Of a stretch of DNA of 64,000 bases, positions 1 to 8,727 are shown one piece after another. The notes under the pieces were generated by a model. The model did not search any database. It saw only the letters and a list, made by a program, of their open reading frames with translations, and was not told the origin of the DNA. Location of the stretch: assembly GCA_964388175.1 (NCBI GenBank), contig CAYLYS010000003.1, positions 1-64,000 on the forward strand. The letters are read 5' to 3'. Each line of letters opens with the position of its first letter. Within the stretch, counting starts at the first letter, position 1. Made by a program: the position numbers and the translations under genes. The stretch comes from JAITWN01 sp964388175. Its GTDB lineage: Bacteria; Pseudomonadota; Gammaproteobacteria; SZUA-140.

Positions 1-717
1 GGAGATGCAGCGGCGCGCATCGAGTTGGTAGGGGCCGACGATGGCCCGGGTCGGACAGATGTCGATGCAGGCCTGGCAGGTGCCGCAGTGATTGCTCGCC
101 GCCGTGGCGGTCGGCAGCGGCAGATCGGTGAAGATTTCACCGAGGAAGAACCACGATCCCGCGTCGGTGGCGAGCAGATTGGTATGCTTGCCGATCCAGC
201 CCAGGCCGGCTTTTTCCGCCAGCGCTTTTTCCAGCACCGGCGCACTGTCGGTGAAAACGCGGTAGCCGAAGGGGCCGATACGCTCGGCGACTCTTTGCGC
301 CAGCCGCCGCAGACGTGCGCGCATCACCTTGTGATAGTCGCGGCCGAGCGCGTAGCGCGAGACATAGGCTTTCATCGGATCGGCGAGCACGGCTTCGGGA
401 TCGACGCCCGCCGGCGGCAGATAATTCATGCGGACGGAAATCACCCGTATCGTGCCCGGATGCAGTGCTTCGGGGCTGGCGCGCAGAGATTGATGCCGTT
501 CCATGTAGTCCATTTCGCCGTGGCGTCCCGCCGCCAGCCAGGCGCGCAGATGCGCGGCATGTTCGTCCAGCGCGGTGTCGGCGATGCCGACGGCGGCGAA
601 TCCCAGCTCGAGCCCCCACGCTTCGATGTCGCGTGCGAGCGCGCTGAAATCCACTGGGAAATCCACCGGGGAATCCACCGGCGGAGGCGCGCGGAGCAGG
701 TGTCGTGTCGTGGACAT
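1..717 (-). CDS. queG: epoxyqueuosine reductase QueG (C-terminus outside window)
   Basis: Cytosolic cobalamin- and iron-sulfur-dependent enzyme of the last step of queuosine synthesis on tRNA. The window holds codons 1 to 239; the family usually has about 350-380 residues, so the second cluster and C-terminal repeats lie left of base 1. Visible are the N-terminal domain (MKAYVSRYALGRDYHKVM near residue 110) and a ferredoxin-type cluster motif CGTCQACIDICP at about residues 211-222. The start is the ATG at 717, only 7 bases from the start of the divergent nnrD, as in other gammaproteobacteria where the two genes are divergent. Residues 8-19 are a PVDS/PVDF tetrapeptide run coded by 12-base repeats. 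Identification is firm; only the missing end is unknown. Confidence 0.95.
   Translation of the reverse strand, partial: MSTTRHLLRAPPPVDSPVDFPVDFSALARDIEAWGLELGFAAVGIADTALDEHAAHLRAWLAAGRHGEMDYMERHQSLRASPEALHPGTIRVISVRMNYLPPAGVDPEAVLADPMKAYVSRYALGRDYHKVMRARLRRLAQRVAERIGPFGYRVFTDSAPVLEKALAEKAGLGWIGKHTNLLATDAGSWFFLGEIFTDLPLPTATAASNHCGTCQACIDICPTRAIVGPYQLDARRCIS
646..681. repeat. 12-bp imperfect tandem repeat, 3 units, in queG
   Basis: Three units, GAAATCCACTGG, GAAATCCACCGG and GGAATCCACCGG, lie in tandem and code PVDS/PVDF/PVDF near the QueG N-terminus. Period 12 keeps the frame. Similar 12-base expansions occur at four other places in this window or close variants of them. Confidence 0.85.
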
Positions 718-724
718 AGACGCT

Positions 725-2281
725 ATGATAGCCCGTATGCATGAACTTCCTCATCCGCTTTACCGCGCCGCGCAGGTGCGCGAGTTCGATCGCATGGCGA
801 TCGAGGAATACGGCATCCCCTCGACGGAACTGATGGCGCGTGCCGGCGCGGCGGCGTTTGCCGCGCTGCGCGCGCACTGGCCGGCGGCGCGCCGCATCGC
901 TGTCGTCTGCGGCGGCGGCAACAACGGCGGCGATGGCTATGTGCTGGCGCAACTGGCGCTGCAGGCGGGACTGATGGCGGAAGTCTTCCACGTCGGTGAC
1001 GAGGCACGGCTGCGCGGTGCGGCGGCGCAAGCCGCAGCGACATGGCGTACGGCCGGTGGCCGGGTCACGGCCTATGCGGGGCAGGGTTTCACTGGCTGCG
1101 ACGTGATCGTCGATGCGCTGCTCGGCACCGGACTCGACCGCGAACTGGGCGGCGCCGAACGGGCTGCGGTCGAGGCGATCAATGTTGCCCCCGTGCCGGT
1201 GCTGGCGATCGATCTTCCTTCCGGGCTGCATGCCGACAGCGGTTGCGTGCTCGGGGAGGCCGTGCGCGCCGACCTCACCATCAGTTTCATCGGTCTGAAG
1301 CAGGGTCTGTTCACCGGCGAGGGGCCGGCGCTGTGTGGGCAGATTCGCTACAGCTCGCTCGATGTGCCTGCCGCTGTCTTTGCCGCCATGGTGCCGGCGG
1401 CGGAGCGTTTGTCGCTGGCTGCGCTGAGCGCGCTGCTGGCGCCGCGCCCGCGCACCGCGCACAAAGGCCATCATGGCCACGTCCTCGTGGTCGGCGGCGA
1501 GCATGGCATGATGGGCGCGGCGCTGCTTGCCGCGGAAGCGGCGCTGCGCAGCGGCGCCGGACTGGTGAGCGTCGCGAGCCGTGCGGCTCATGCGCCATTG
1601 TTCAGCGTGGCGCGTCCCGAGCTGATGGCGCACGGTATCGAGCGGGGCAGTGAGCTGACGCCGCTGCTCGCGCGCGCGAACGTGGTGGCGATCGGTCCGG
1701 GGCTCGGCCAGGCGCAGTGGGGGCGGGCATTGCTGGGCTATCTGCTCGATACCCCTCACGCACTGGTGGTCGATGCCGATGCGCTCAATCTGCTCGCGGC
1801 CGAACCGGCGCGGCGTGAGGACTGGATCATCACGCCGCATCCGGGCGAAGCGGCGCGCCTGCTCGGCATCGGCACGGCGGCGGTGCAGCAGGATCGCTAC
1901 GCCGCGGTACGCGAGCTGCAGGCGCGCTATGGCGGTGTCGTCGTCCTCAAGGGAGCGGGGACGCTGGTCTGCGATACCGCGGGGCGTGTTGGTGTGTGCG
2001 GCGGCGGCAATCCCGGCATGGCCGGTGGCGGCATGGGGGACGTGCTGACCGGCGTGATCGCCGGGCTGCGCGCGCAGGGCTTGCCGGCGGCGGATGCGGC
2101 GGCGCTCGGTGTCCTCCTGCATGCCGAGGCCGGCGATCGCGCCGCGCGTGCCGGCGGCGAACGCGGTCTGCTCGCCAGCGATCTGCTGGGATCGTTGCGG
2201 CCCCTGCTCAATCCCGGATTCAATTCCGGGTGCAATCCAGGGTTCAATCCCGAACTCAAGCCCGCCATCGATCGCCGATGA
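725..2281 (+). CDS. nnrD: bifunctional NAD(P)H-hydrate repair enzyme (epimerase + ADP-dependent dehydratase)
   Basis: Repairs damaged NAD(P)HX: the N-terminal YjeF_N domain (about residues 1-215) epimerises R- to S-NAD(P)HX and the C-terminal ribokinase-like domain (about 230-495) dehydrates the S form with ADP. The GGGNNGGDGY motif near residue 62 marks the epimerase; NPGMAGGGMGDVLTG near residue 430 marks the dehydratase. 518 residues matches the fused family. Start ATG 725 is used; ATG 737 is possible. The last 25 residues are an extra NPGF/NPEL tetrapeptide run from a 12-base repeat. The stop overlaps the tsaE start by 4 bases, so the two are translationally coupled. The symbol nnr or yjeF is also used. 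Confidence 0.93.
   Translation: MIARMHELPHPLYRAAQVREFDRMAIEEYGIPSTELMARAGAAAFAALRAHWPAARRIAVVCGGGNNGGDGYVLAQLALQAGLMAEVFHVGDEARLRGAAAQAAATWRTAGGRVTAYAGQGFTGCDVIVDALLGTGLDRELGGAERAAVEAINVAPVPVLAIDLPSGLHADSGCVLGEAVRADLTISFIGLKQGLFTGEGPALCGQIRYSSLDVPAAVFAAMVPAAERLSLAALSALLAPRPRTAHKGHHGHVLVVGGEHGMMGAALLAAEAALRSGAGLVSVASRAAHAPLFSVARPELMAHGIERGSELTPLLARANVVAIGPGLGQAQWGRALLGYLLDTPHALVVDADALNLLAAEPARREDWIITPHPGEAARLLGIGTAAVQQDRYAAVRELQARYGGVVVLKGAGTLVCDTAGRVGVCGGGNPGMAGGGMGDVLTGVIAGLRAQGLPAADAAALGVLLHAEAGDRAARAGGERGLLASDLLGSLRPLLNPGFNSGCNPGFNPELKPAIDRR
2210..2257. repeat. 12-bp imperfect tandem repeat, 4 units, at the nnrD 3' end
   Basis: Four units (AATCCCGGATTC, AATTCCGGGTGC, AATCCAGGGTTC, AATCCCGAACTC) code NPGF, NSGC, NPGF, NPEL just before the NnrD C-terminus. 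It looks like an in-frame expansion that adds a tail not needed for either enzyme domain. Confidence 0.85.
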
Positions 2282-2736
2282 TAACCCTCGCCAGCGCGCA
2301 GGAGATGGAAGCGCTGGGCGCGCGTCTCGCCGCGGCACTGGCGCCCGGTGGCGGCGTGATCTTTCTGCATGGCCCGCTCGGCGCCGGCAAGACCACCCTG
2401 GTGCGCGGTCTGCTCGGTGCGCTGGGACACACCGGCAGCGTCAAGAGTCCGACGTATGCCTTGCTGGAATCCTATGCACTCTCCGGCGTGCAGGTGCATC
2501 ATCTCGATCTCTACCGTTTGCGCGACCCGGAGGAGCTCGAATTCATCGGCCTGCGCGATCTGCTCGATCCGCGTGCGATCTGTCTGATCGAATGGCCGGA
2601 GCGCGGCGCCGATCAGTTGCCGGTGTCCGATCTCGCACTGTGGATCGCGATACCGGATGAGCAGAGGCGCACGCTGCGGGCGCAGGCGATCGGCGCGCGC
2701 GGCGCCGCGATACTGGCTGCTGCAGGAATTCCTTAA
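2278..2736 (+). CDS. tsaE: tRNA threonylcarbamoyladenosine biosynthesis ATPase TsaE
   Basis: ATPase partner of the TsaB-TsaD complex that makes t6A at position 37 of ANN-decoding tRNAs. 152 residues, normal for the family. The Walker A loop GPLGAGKTT lies near residues 33-41, the switch region SPTYALLESY near 60, and HLDLYRL and the Walker-B-like IEWPERG follow near 80 and 105. The start ATG at 2278 overlaps the nnrD stop (ATGA), which decides the start against the longer open frame upstream. Order nnrD-tsaE-amiB-mutL is conserved in gammaproteobacteria. Confidence 0.95.
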   Translation: MITLASAQEMEALGARLAAALAPGGGVIFLHGPLGAGKTTLVRGLLGALGHTGSVKSPTYALLESYALSGVQVHHLDLYRLRDPEELEFIGLRDLLDPRAICLIEWPERGADQLPVSDLALWIAIPDEQRRTLRAQAIGARGAAILAAAGIP

Positions 2737-2848
2737 TTCCTTCCCTGCCTGAGGCTTAGTGTCGTTTGATCATGCTTGCCACGAGCAGGGGGAGATATCT
2801 GTCTAAATCTCTTGCAATGATCCGGTGTTTATATTAAACATTCGAACC

Positions 2849-4222
2849 GTGAACAACGGAACACCAATAAGGATAGCGTGGGCAGTTCGGCTGACGGCGA
2901 TGATGCTGGCGCTGTTCAGTCTCGCCATGCCGGCGCAGGCGCAGAACGTCAGTGTGCAGAACATGCGCATGTGGACCGCGCCGGACAACACGCGACTGGT
3001 GTTCGATGTCTCCGCGCCGACCGAATACAGCCTGTTCAGGCTGGCGAATCCCGATCGTGTCGTCATCGATTTCAGGAATGCACGCCTGGGCGGGACACTC
3101 TCCGCCGATGGCGACAGCATCGTACGCGGTGTGCGTCATGCCCAGCGCGGCGAGCGCGATCTGCGCATCGTGCTCGACGTGCACAGCCGCATCCAGATCA
3201 AGCATTTCATGCTCAATCCCAGCGATGAATATGGCCATCGCCTGGTCATCGATCTCGCCGATGGCGCACCGGCATCCGCTGCGGCCGCTCCGGCACCGAT
3301 ACCAATACCGATACCGGCACAGCAGGTCAGACGCACGGCGGCGGAGATCGGCAGCAAGAACCGCCAGTTGGTCATCGCCATCGATCCCGGCCACGGCGGC
3401 GAGGATCCCGGCGCGCGCGGCGCCAGCGGCCTGAACGAAAAGGACGTGGTGCTCGCCATCGCCCGGCGCCTGGCGGCCATGATCGAGAAAGACCCCGGTA
3501 TGCGCCCGGTGCTGATCCGCGATGGCGACTATTTCGTCACGCTGCGTCAGCGCACGACCAAGGCCCGCGAAGCAAAGGCCGATCTGTTTGTTTCGATCCA
3601 CGCCGATGCCTTCCGCGACCGCAGCGTGCGCGGTGGTTCGCTGTTCGTGCTGTCGCAGAACGGCGCCAGCAGCGAAGCGGCGCGCTGGCTGGCGGAGCGC
3701 GCCAATGCCGCGGATCTGGTCGGCGGTGTGCGTCTCGAGGACAAAGATGATGTGCTGGCATCGGTATTGCTCGATCTGTCGCAGTCGGCGACGCTCGAGG
3801 CCAGTCATGTCGTCGCGAGCTCGATTCTCAACCGCATGAAGCCGATCGGCAGGCTGCACCGGCCGTCGGTCCAGCACGCCGGCTTCGCCGTGCTGAAATC
3901 GCCCGATATCCCGTCGGTGCTGATCGAGACCGCCTTTATCTCCAATCCGGAAGACGAAGGCAGGTTGCGCAGCGCCCAGTATCAGGAGCAGGTTGCGCGC
4001 GCGATCTATGACGGCGTCAAGGATTATTTCACCCGTTTCCCGCCGGCGGGCACCCTCTATGCCGCGCGGCGCGAACACATCATCACCCGTGGCGATACCT
4101 TGTCGCAGATCGCGCAGCAATACCGCGTCAGCGTGGAGCGCCTGCGCGCCGCGAATCAGATCAAGGGCGATATGCTGCGTGTCGGCCAGGTGCTGCAGAT
4201 ACCGGTCGACGGCGACGGTTGA
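2849..4222 (+). CDS. amiB: N-acetylmuramoyl-L-alanine amidase with AMIN and LysM domains
   Basis: Periplasmic zinc amidase that cuts septal peptidoglycan at cell division. A signal peptide (hydrophobic TAMMLALFSLAMPAQAQ) is followed by an AMIN domain (about residues 40-140), a proline-isoleucine linker, the Amidase_3 domain with zinc ligands in IDPGHGGEDPG, the glutamate of NEKDVVLAIA and SIHADAF, the catalytic glutamate in LIETAFISNPEDE, and a C-terminal LysM (ITRGDTLSQIAQQYRVS). The start is uncertain: GTG 2849 is used, GTG 2825 is in frame, and neither has a clear ribosome site. The LysM and the place before mutL favour AmiB over AmiC. The linker PIPIPIP is coded by a 6-base repeat at 3297-3317. 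Confidence 0.92.
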   Translation: MNNGTPIRIAWAVRLTAMMLALFSLAMPAQAQNVSVQNMRMWTAPDNTRLVFDVSAPTEYSLFRLANPDRVVIDFRNARLGGTLSADGDSIVRGVRHAQRGERDLRIVLDVHSRIQIKHFMLNPSDEYGHRLVIDLADGAPASAAAAPAPIPIPIPAQQVRRTAAEIGSKNRQLVIAIDPGHGGEDPGARGASGLNEKDVVLAIARRLAAMIEKDPGMRPVLIRDGDYFVTLRQRTTKAREAKADLFVSIHADAFRDRSVRGGSLFVLSQNGASSEAARWLAERANAADLVGGVRLEDKDDVLASVLLDLSQSATLEASHVVASSILNRMKPIGRLHRPSVQHAGFAVLKSPDIPSVLIETAFISNPEDEGRLRSAQYQEQVARAIYDGVKDYFTRFPPAGTLYAARREHIITRGDTLSQIAQQYRVSVERLRAANQIKGDMLRVGQVLQIPVDGDG

Positions 4223-4291
4223 GCCGGTTTTCACTCGCCGCGCGACCGCTGGCGCGCCGGTCTTTTCACTTTCCGTTGTCGAGTTGTCATA

Positions 4292-6121
4292 ATGGCTGAT
4301 CACGCCAACGGAGCGAGTCCTGTGCGCATCAAGCATCTTCCCCTGCACCTGGCCAACCAGATCGCCGCCGGCGAGGTGGTCGAACGGCCCGCTTCCATCG
4401 TCAAGGAACTGCTGGAGAACAGCCTGGATGCCGGGGCGAAGCATATCGAAGTCGATGTCGAACAGGGCGGTTTGCGGCTGATCCGGGTGCGCGACGACGG
4501 CGGCGGCATCCATCGCGACGACCTGTTGCTGGCGCTCGATCGCCATGCCACCAGCAAGCTCAGTCGCACCGAGGATCTCGCCAGCGTGCGCACACTGGGG
4601 TTCCGCGGCGAAGCGCTGCCCAGCATCGCTTCCGTTGCGCGCCTCGCGCTGAGTTCGCGTCAACTGCCGGACGCGCACGGCTGGCGGATCGATGTCGGCG
4701 GCGGCGCCGCTCCCGGCGAAGCGCGGCCGCAGGCACAGGCGCCCGGCACCGTGGTCGAGGTGCAGGATCTCTTCTTCAGTATTCCGGCGCGGCGCAAATT
4801 CCTGCGCACCGAGCGCACCGAATTCAATTATCTGGAGGAAACCTTCCGCCGCATCGCGCTCAGCCGCTTCGATGCCGGCTTTCGCCTCAGCCACAACCGG
4901 CGCGTGATCCACGACCTGCCGGCGCTGGCGAGCATGGATGAGGGTATCCAGCGTTTCGCCGAGTTGTGTGGCGAGGAGATCGCGGAGAATTCCCTGGCGC
5001 TTGCGCGCGAAGCCGGCAGCCTGCAGCTGCGCGGCTGGATCGGGCTGCCGACCGCAGCGCGCTCACAGGCCGATATGCAGTATTTCTTCGTCAATGGCCG
5101 CGTGGTGCGCGACAAGCTGGTCAGCCACGCGCTGCGACAGGCCTATCACGATGTGCTCTATCATGGCCGCCATCCGATCTTCGCGCTCTATCTGTGGCTG
5201 CCCCCGGAAGACGTTGACGTCAACGTGCATCCCGGCAAGCATGAAGTGCGCTTCCGTGAAGGGCGCCTGGTGCACGACTTCCTGTTTCGCACGGTGCGCG
5301 ACGCGCTTGCCCGCAGCGGCCCGCGCGTCGAAACCGATGACGCCGCCGCGCATGAAGCGCCGCTTTTCACCGCTGCGGCGCCCCGCGTCGTACCGACGGC
5401 GCCGGCCTGGCGGAGCGCTGTGCAGTCCGCCATGCCGCTGCGGGTCGCCGAAGCGAGCGCGGATTTTCATGCGTCCGCCGCGGCCGTCGGTGGCGCGGCC
5501 GACGAGGCCGCGATGGCGCCGGCTCCCGCGGCCGCGCATCAACCGCTGGGCCGCGCGCTGGCGCAGCTGCATGGCGTCTACATTCTGGCCGAGAACGAAC
5601 ACGGCCTGGTGCTGGTCGACATGCACGCCGCTCACGAGCGCATCGTCTATGAGCGCATGAAGCAGAGCCAGCGCGAGGGCGGTATCCGCACCCAGCCGCT
5701 GCTGGTGCCGCTGACGCTGCGTCTGAGCGCCGCGGAAGCAACGCTGGTGGAAGACGAGCAGTCCCTGTTCGCCGCACTCGGCCTCGAAGTCGAGCGCATC
5801 AGTACCGATGCGGTCGTGGTGCGCGCGGTGCCGAGCCTGTTGTGCGACGCAGACGCGGAGCGCCTGGTGCGCGATGCGATCGCGGACGTGCGCGTGCATG
5901 GCGACAGCCAGCGCGTACAGGAGCGTATCGACGACATGCTCGGCACGCTGGCCTGTCATGGCGCGGTGCGCGCCAACCGTCGTTTGACGGTGCCCGAGAT
6001 GGACGCGCTGCTGCGCGATATGGAGCGCACCGAGCGCAGCGGCCAGTGCAATCATGGCCGGCCGACCTGGGTTCAGCTCGACATGAAGGCGCTGGACGGC
6101 ATGTTTCTGCGGGGCAGATAG
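4292..6121 (+). CDS. mutL: DNA mismatch repair protein MutL (endonuclease type)
   Basis: ATP-driven clamp of mismatch repair. The N-terminal GHKL ATPase shows IAAGEVVERP, ENSLDAGA, DDGGGI and TLGFRGEAL; a variable linker spans about residues 345-420; the C-terminal dimerisation domain follows. The C-terminal part carries DMHAAHERIVYE near residue 443, which fits the DMHA(x2)E(x4)E metal-binding motif of MutL proteins that nick DNA themselves, plus ACHGAVRA and CNHGRPTW. That points to MutH-independent repair, as in Pseudomonas. ATG 4292 is used; GTG 4322, 8 bases after GGAG, is an equally good start and would remove ten residues. Confidence 0.96.
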   Translation: MADHANGASPVRIKHLPLHLANQIAAGEVVERPASIVKELLENSLDAGAKHIEVDVEQGGLRLIRVRDDGGGIHRDDLLLALDRHATSKLSRTEDLASVRTLGFRGEALPSIASVARLALSSRQLPDAHGWRIDVGGGAAPGEARPQAQAPGTVVEVQDLFFSIPARRKFLRTERTEFNYLEETFRRIALSRFDAGFRLSHNRRVIHDLPALASMDEGIQRFAELCGEEIAENSLALAREAGSLQLRGWIGLPTAARSQADMQYFFVNGRVVRDKLVSHALRQAYHDVLYHGRHPIFALYLWLPPEDVDVNVHPGKHEVRFREGRLVHDFLFRTVRDALARSGPRVETDDAAAHEAPLFTAAAPRVVPTAPAWRSAVQSAMPLRVAEASADFHASAAAVGGAADEAAMAPAPAAAHQPLGRALAQLHGVYILAENEHGLVLVDMHAAHERIVYERMKQSQREGGIRTQPLLVPLTLRLSAAEATLVEDEQSLFAALGLEVERISTDAVVVRAVPSLLCDADAERLVRDAIADVRVHGDSQRVQERIDDMLGTLACHGAVRANRRLTVPEMDALLRDMERTERSGQCNHGRPTWVQLDMKALDGMFLRGR

Positions 6122-6354
6122 GGGTCAGACCCTCCTGCGGCGCATTGATCCAGCAAACCTTGGCAAAGCGCCGGCGGGACGTTTGCGGAGAAACCGTTGG
6201 CGCATAAGCGGCTCCCGGTTTCGGAGGGAATGTCGCGTTGGGGCTCAGCCACTGGCCCTCGCCTATCAGTGTGGTTCGGCGGTACCGCCCGCTAGGACTC
6301 CAGCGCGCCCGCGCAGCACAGCGTCAATACTGGGACAGACTGACCCTTTGGGGG
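6122..6354. other. 233-bp gap between mutL and crcB with GGGTCAG/CTGACCC ends
   Basis: No believable gene is seen. GGGGTCAGACCCT stands right after the mutL stop and CTGACCCTTTGGGG near the other end (about 6340), giving a 7-base inverted repeat GGGTCAG/CTGACCC about 200 bases apart. This could be a small non-autonomous element or a rearrangement scar; it sits exactly where miaA would normally follow mutL. Confidence 0.4.
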
Positions 6355-6726
6355 CTACAACTGTCTGCCGAGCGTGAGGCCGATCCAGGCGGCGCCCAGG
6401 CAGAGAATCAGGCTGAGGACGATGTTGGCCAGCACCTTCAGGGCTGCGCCCTGTTCGATCAGCAGCAGGGTTTCGATGGAGAAGGCGGAGAAGGTAGTGA
6501 AGCCGCCGAGGAAGCCGGTTATCAGCAAGGCGCGCAGTTCCGGCGTGCTCGCGCGTTCCGCCAGCAGCACGTACAGCACGCCGATGGCGAACGAACCGAT
6601 GACGTTGACGGTCAGCGTGCCGTAGGGAAATCCGCGGCCGAGCAGGTGGTGCACGCCGAGGCCGATCCAGTAGCGCAACAGGGAACCCATTGCGCCGCCG
6701 GCAGCGACGGCCAGGGCCGGAATCAT
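6355..6726 (-). CDS. crcB: fluoride ion channel Fluc/CrcB
   Basis: Small inner-membrane channel that expels fluoride as a dual-topology dimer. 123 residues with four hydrophobic helices. Family motifs are clear: GGAMGSLLRYW near the N-terminus, GTLTVNVIGSF near residue 42, and GFLGGFTTFSAFS near residue 73, which holds the central sodium-site and phenylalanine-box residues. It lies 22 bases downstream of rarA, so it probably ends a ftsK-lolA-rarA-crcB operon. No fluoride riboswitch can fit in the gap. Confidence 0.95.
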   Translation of the reverse strand: MIPALAVAAGGAMGSLLRYWIGLGVHHLLGRGFPYGTLTVNVIGSFAIGVLYVLLAERASTPELRALLITGFLGGFTTFSAFSIETLLLIEQGAALKVLANIVLSLILCLGAAWIGLTLGRQL

Positions 6727-6748
6727 GTTTTGTCCTTAACCATGATGG

Positions 6749-8062
6749 TCATGATTTGCGCTGCTTTTCGTCCAACTCCCGCAGCCGCGCGAGCTTCTCC
6801 GCGATCTTCAGCTCCAGTCCGCGCGGGACCGGCCGGTAATACTGTCTGGGCCTGAATCCATCGGGGAAATAGTTCTCACCGGCGGCGTAGCCCTCGGGCT
6901 CATCGTGCGCATAGCGGTAACCCTTGCCGTAATCGAGTTCACGCATCAGCCGCGTCGGCGCGTTGCGCAGCTTCATCGGCACTTCGAGTGAACCGTGGCC
7001 GCGCGCATCGCTCATCGCGTTGTTGAAGGCGGTGTAGACGGCATTGCTCTTGGCGGCGCAGCTCAGATAGAGCACGGTCTGGGCCAGTGCGAGCTCGCCT
7101 TCGGGACTGCCGAGGCGTTCCAGCACTTCCCAGGCGTCGAGCGCCATCGTCAGGGCGCGCGGATCGGCGTTGCCGATATCCTCGCTGGCCATACGCAGCA
7201 CACGGCGGGCAATGTAGAAAGGGTCGCAGCCGGCTTCCAGCATGCGCGACAGCCAGTACAGCGCGGCATCCGGCGCCGAACCGCGCACCGATTTGTGCAG
7301 CGCGGAAATCTGGTCGTAGAACGCCTCGCCGCCCTTGTCGAAACGCCGGGTGCCGCCGGCGAGTACCTCATCGAGCAGGGATTCGGTGACCGCACGCGCA
7401 CCGTTTTCTCCCTCGGGTGTCAGGTCGGAGACGATTTCCAGCAGATTGAGCGCGCGCCGGGCGTCGCCGTCTGCAGCCAGGGCGAGACGGTCGCGCAGTT
7501 CGTCGGGCATGTCGAGGGCCAGTGCGCCCAGCCCCTGTTCGCGATCGGTGAGAGCGCGATCGATGACCCGGCGCACGGCAGCGGGATCGAGCGGCTTCAG
7601 CACGTAGACGCGGGCGCGCGACAGCAGGGCGTTGTTGAGTTCGAAAGAGGGGTTCTCGGTCGTTGCGCCGATGAAGATGAAGGCGCCTTCCTCGACGTGA
7701 TGCAGAAAGGCGTCCTGCTGGGCCTTGTTGAAGCGATGCACCTCGTCGATGAACAGCACGGTGGCGTGGCCGCGCGCGGTGAGGTTCTGCTGGGCGGCAG
7801 TGATGGCGGCGCGGATTTCCTTGACGCCGGAGAATACCGCCGACAGGCTGAGGAAATCGGCATCCACGCTCGCCGCGATCAGGCGCGCGAGCGTGGTCTT
7901 GCCGGTGCCGGGCGGTCCCCAGAGCACGAGTGAATGCAGCCGGCCAGCCTCTATCGCCAGGCGCAGCGGTTTATTCGCGCCGAGGATGTGTTCCTGACCG
8001 ATGACGTCTTCGATGCGCTGGGGACGCATGCGGTCGGCGAGAGGACGCGGGTCCGTGCTCAT
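6749..8062 (-). CDS. rarA: replication-associated recombination protein A (AAA+ ATPase)
   Basis: AAA+ ATPase (RarA/MgsA) acting at stalled replication forks. 437 residues, the family norm. Walker A GPPGTGKTT lies near residue 50, Walker B FIDEVHRFNKAQQD near residue 105, sensor 1 GATTENPSFELN near 130, then the lid domain and the C-terminal MgsA tetramerisation part (LYWLSRMLEAGCDP). It follows lolA by 23 bases on the same strand, the order seen in E. coli and Pseudomonas. Confidence 0.96.
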   Translation of the reverse strand: MSTDPRPLADRMRPQRIEDVIGQEHILGANKPLRLAIEAGRLHSLVLWGPPGTGKTTLARLIAASVDADFLSLSAVFSGVKEIRAAITAAQQNLTARGHATVLFIDEVHRFNKAQQDAFLHHVEEGAFIFIGATTENPSFELNNALLSRARVYVLKPLDPAAVRRVIDRALTDREQGLGALALDMPDELRDRLALAADGDARRALNLLEIVSDLTPEGENGARAVTESLLDEVLAGGTRRFDKGGEAFYDQISALHKSVRGSAPDAALYWLSRMLEAGCDPFYIARRVLRMASEDIGNADPRALTMALDAWEVLERLGSPEGELALAQTVLYLSCAAKSNAVYTAFNNAMSDARGHGSLEVPMKLRNAPTRLMRELDYGKGYRYAHDEPEGYAAGENYFPDGFRPRQYYRPVPRGLELKIAEKLARLRELDEKQRKS

Positions 8063-8085
8063 TCTGCCTCCCTGCGGCTGCGTGC

Positions 8086-8727
8086 TCAGTCGTCGCCGAG
8101 CACGTCGACGCCGTCGGGGACGACGAACTCGAACAGCGCCGGATCGATGGCCACGTTGCGCTTCAGATTGCTGAAGCGGATCTGTACGCGCTGCTCCAGT
8201 GCGTCGACGATTTCCATGGTGGCGAGATGGTGGCCGTCGAAGCCGAGGAAAATGCGGCTGAAGGCGGACTGTTCACCGTAAGGTTCGAGCATGACCCATT
8301 CGAGGCCGTCTTTGCTGCCGCCGTCGATGATCAGGAAGAGCTGTTCGAGCGGCTGCTGCGTGCTGAGCAGCACGGCGGGAGTATTGCCGACTGATTGATC
8401 CAGGGCGGAGCGGGTGACCTGATCGAGATCGGGCTCGTAGACCCACAGCGTGCTGCCGTCGGTGATGAGCAGCTGCTCGAAGGGGCTCTCATAGGACCAG
8501 CGGAATTTACCCGGCCGCAGAATACGCAGATTGCCGCGGGTCTGCTGCACCAGACGATCGTTCTGCGTGATGATCTGATCGAAGTCCGCGCTCAGGGTGC
8601 GCAGCCCGTCGAAGAAGGCGTGCAGGCGGGCAATGCCGGTATCTTGAGCCGCGGCGAGGGCGGGCAGGAGCAGCGCGGCTAGGAACAGCAGCAGGGTCGT
8701 GGCGGTGTGACGCGGCAGGCGTTTCAT
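8086..8727 (-). CDS. lolA: outer-membrane lipoprotein carrier protein LolA
   Basis: Periplasmic chaperone that takes lipoproteins from LolCDE to LolB. 213 residues; a signal peptide (TLLLFLAALLLPALAAAQ) is followed by the beta-barrel LolA fold with GNLRILRPGKFRW and LWVYEPDLDQVT, both typical. The start codon shares its A with the ftsK stop (TGATG), so the two are coupled. Confidence 0.95.
   Translation of the reverse strand: MKRLPRHTATTLLLFLAALLLPALAAAQDTGIARLHAFFDGLRTLSADFDQIITQNDRLVQQTRGNLRILRPGKFRWSYESPFEQLLITDGSTLWVYEPDLDQVTRSALDQSVGNTPAVLLSTQQPLEQLFLIIDGGSKDGLEWVMLEPYGEQSAFSRIFLGFDGHHLATMEIVDALEQRVQIRFSNLKRNVAIDPALFEFVVPDGVDVLGDD

Noticed and set aside
137..2338. 733-codon open frame antisense to queG and nnrD
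   Set aside because: Arg/Ala/His-rich shadow of GC-rich codons; the opposite strand codes two clear enzymes.
2834..4912. 692-codon open frame antisense to amiB and mutL
   Set aside because: Low-complexity product without motifs, fully covered by well-identified genes.
6122..6354. Possible fluoride riboswitch for crcB
   Set aside because: This gap is downstream of crcB, which is on the minus strand; the upstream gap is only 22 bases.
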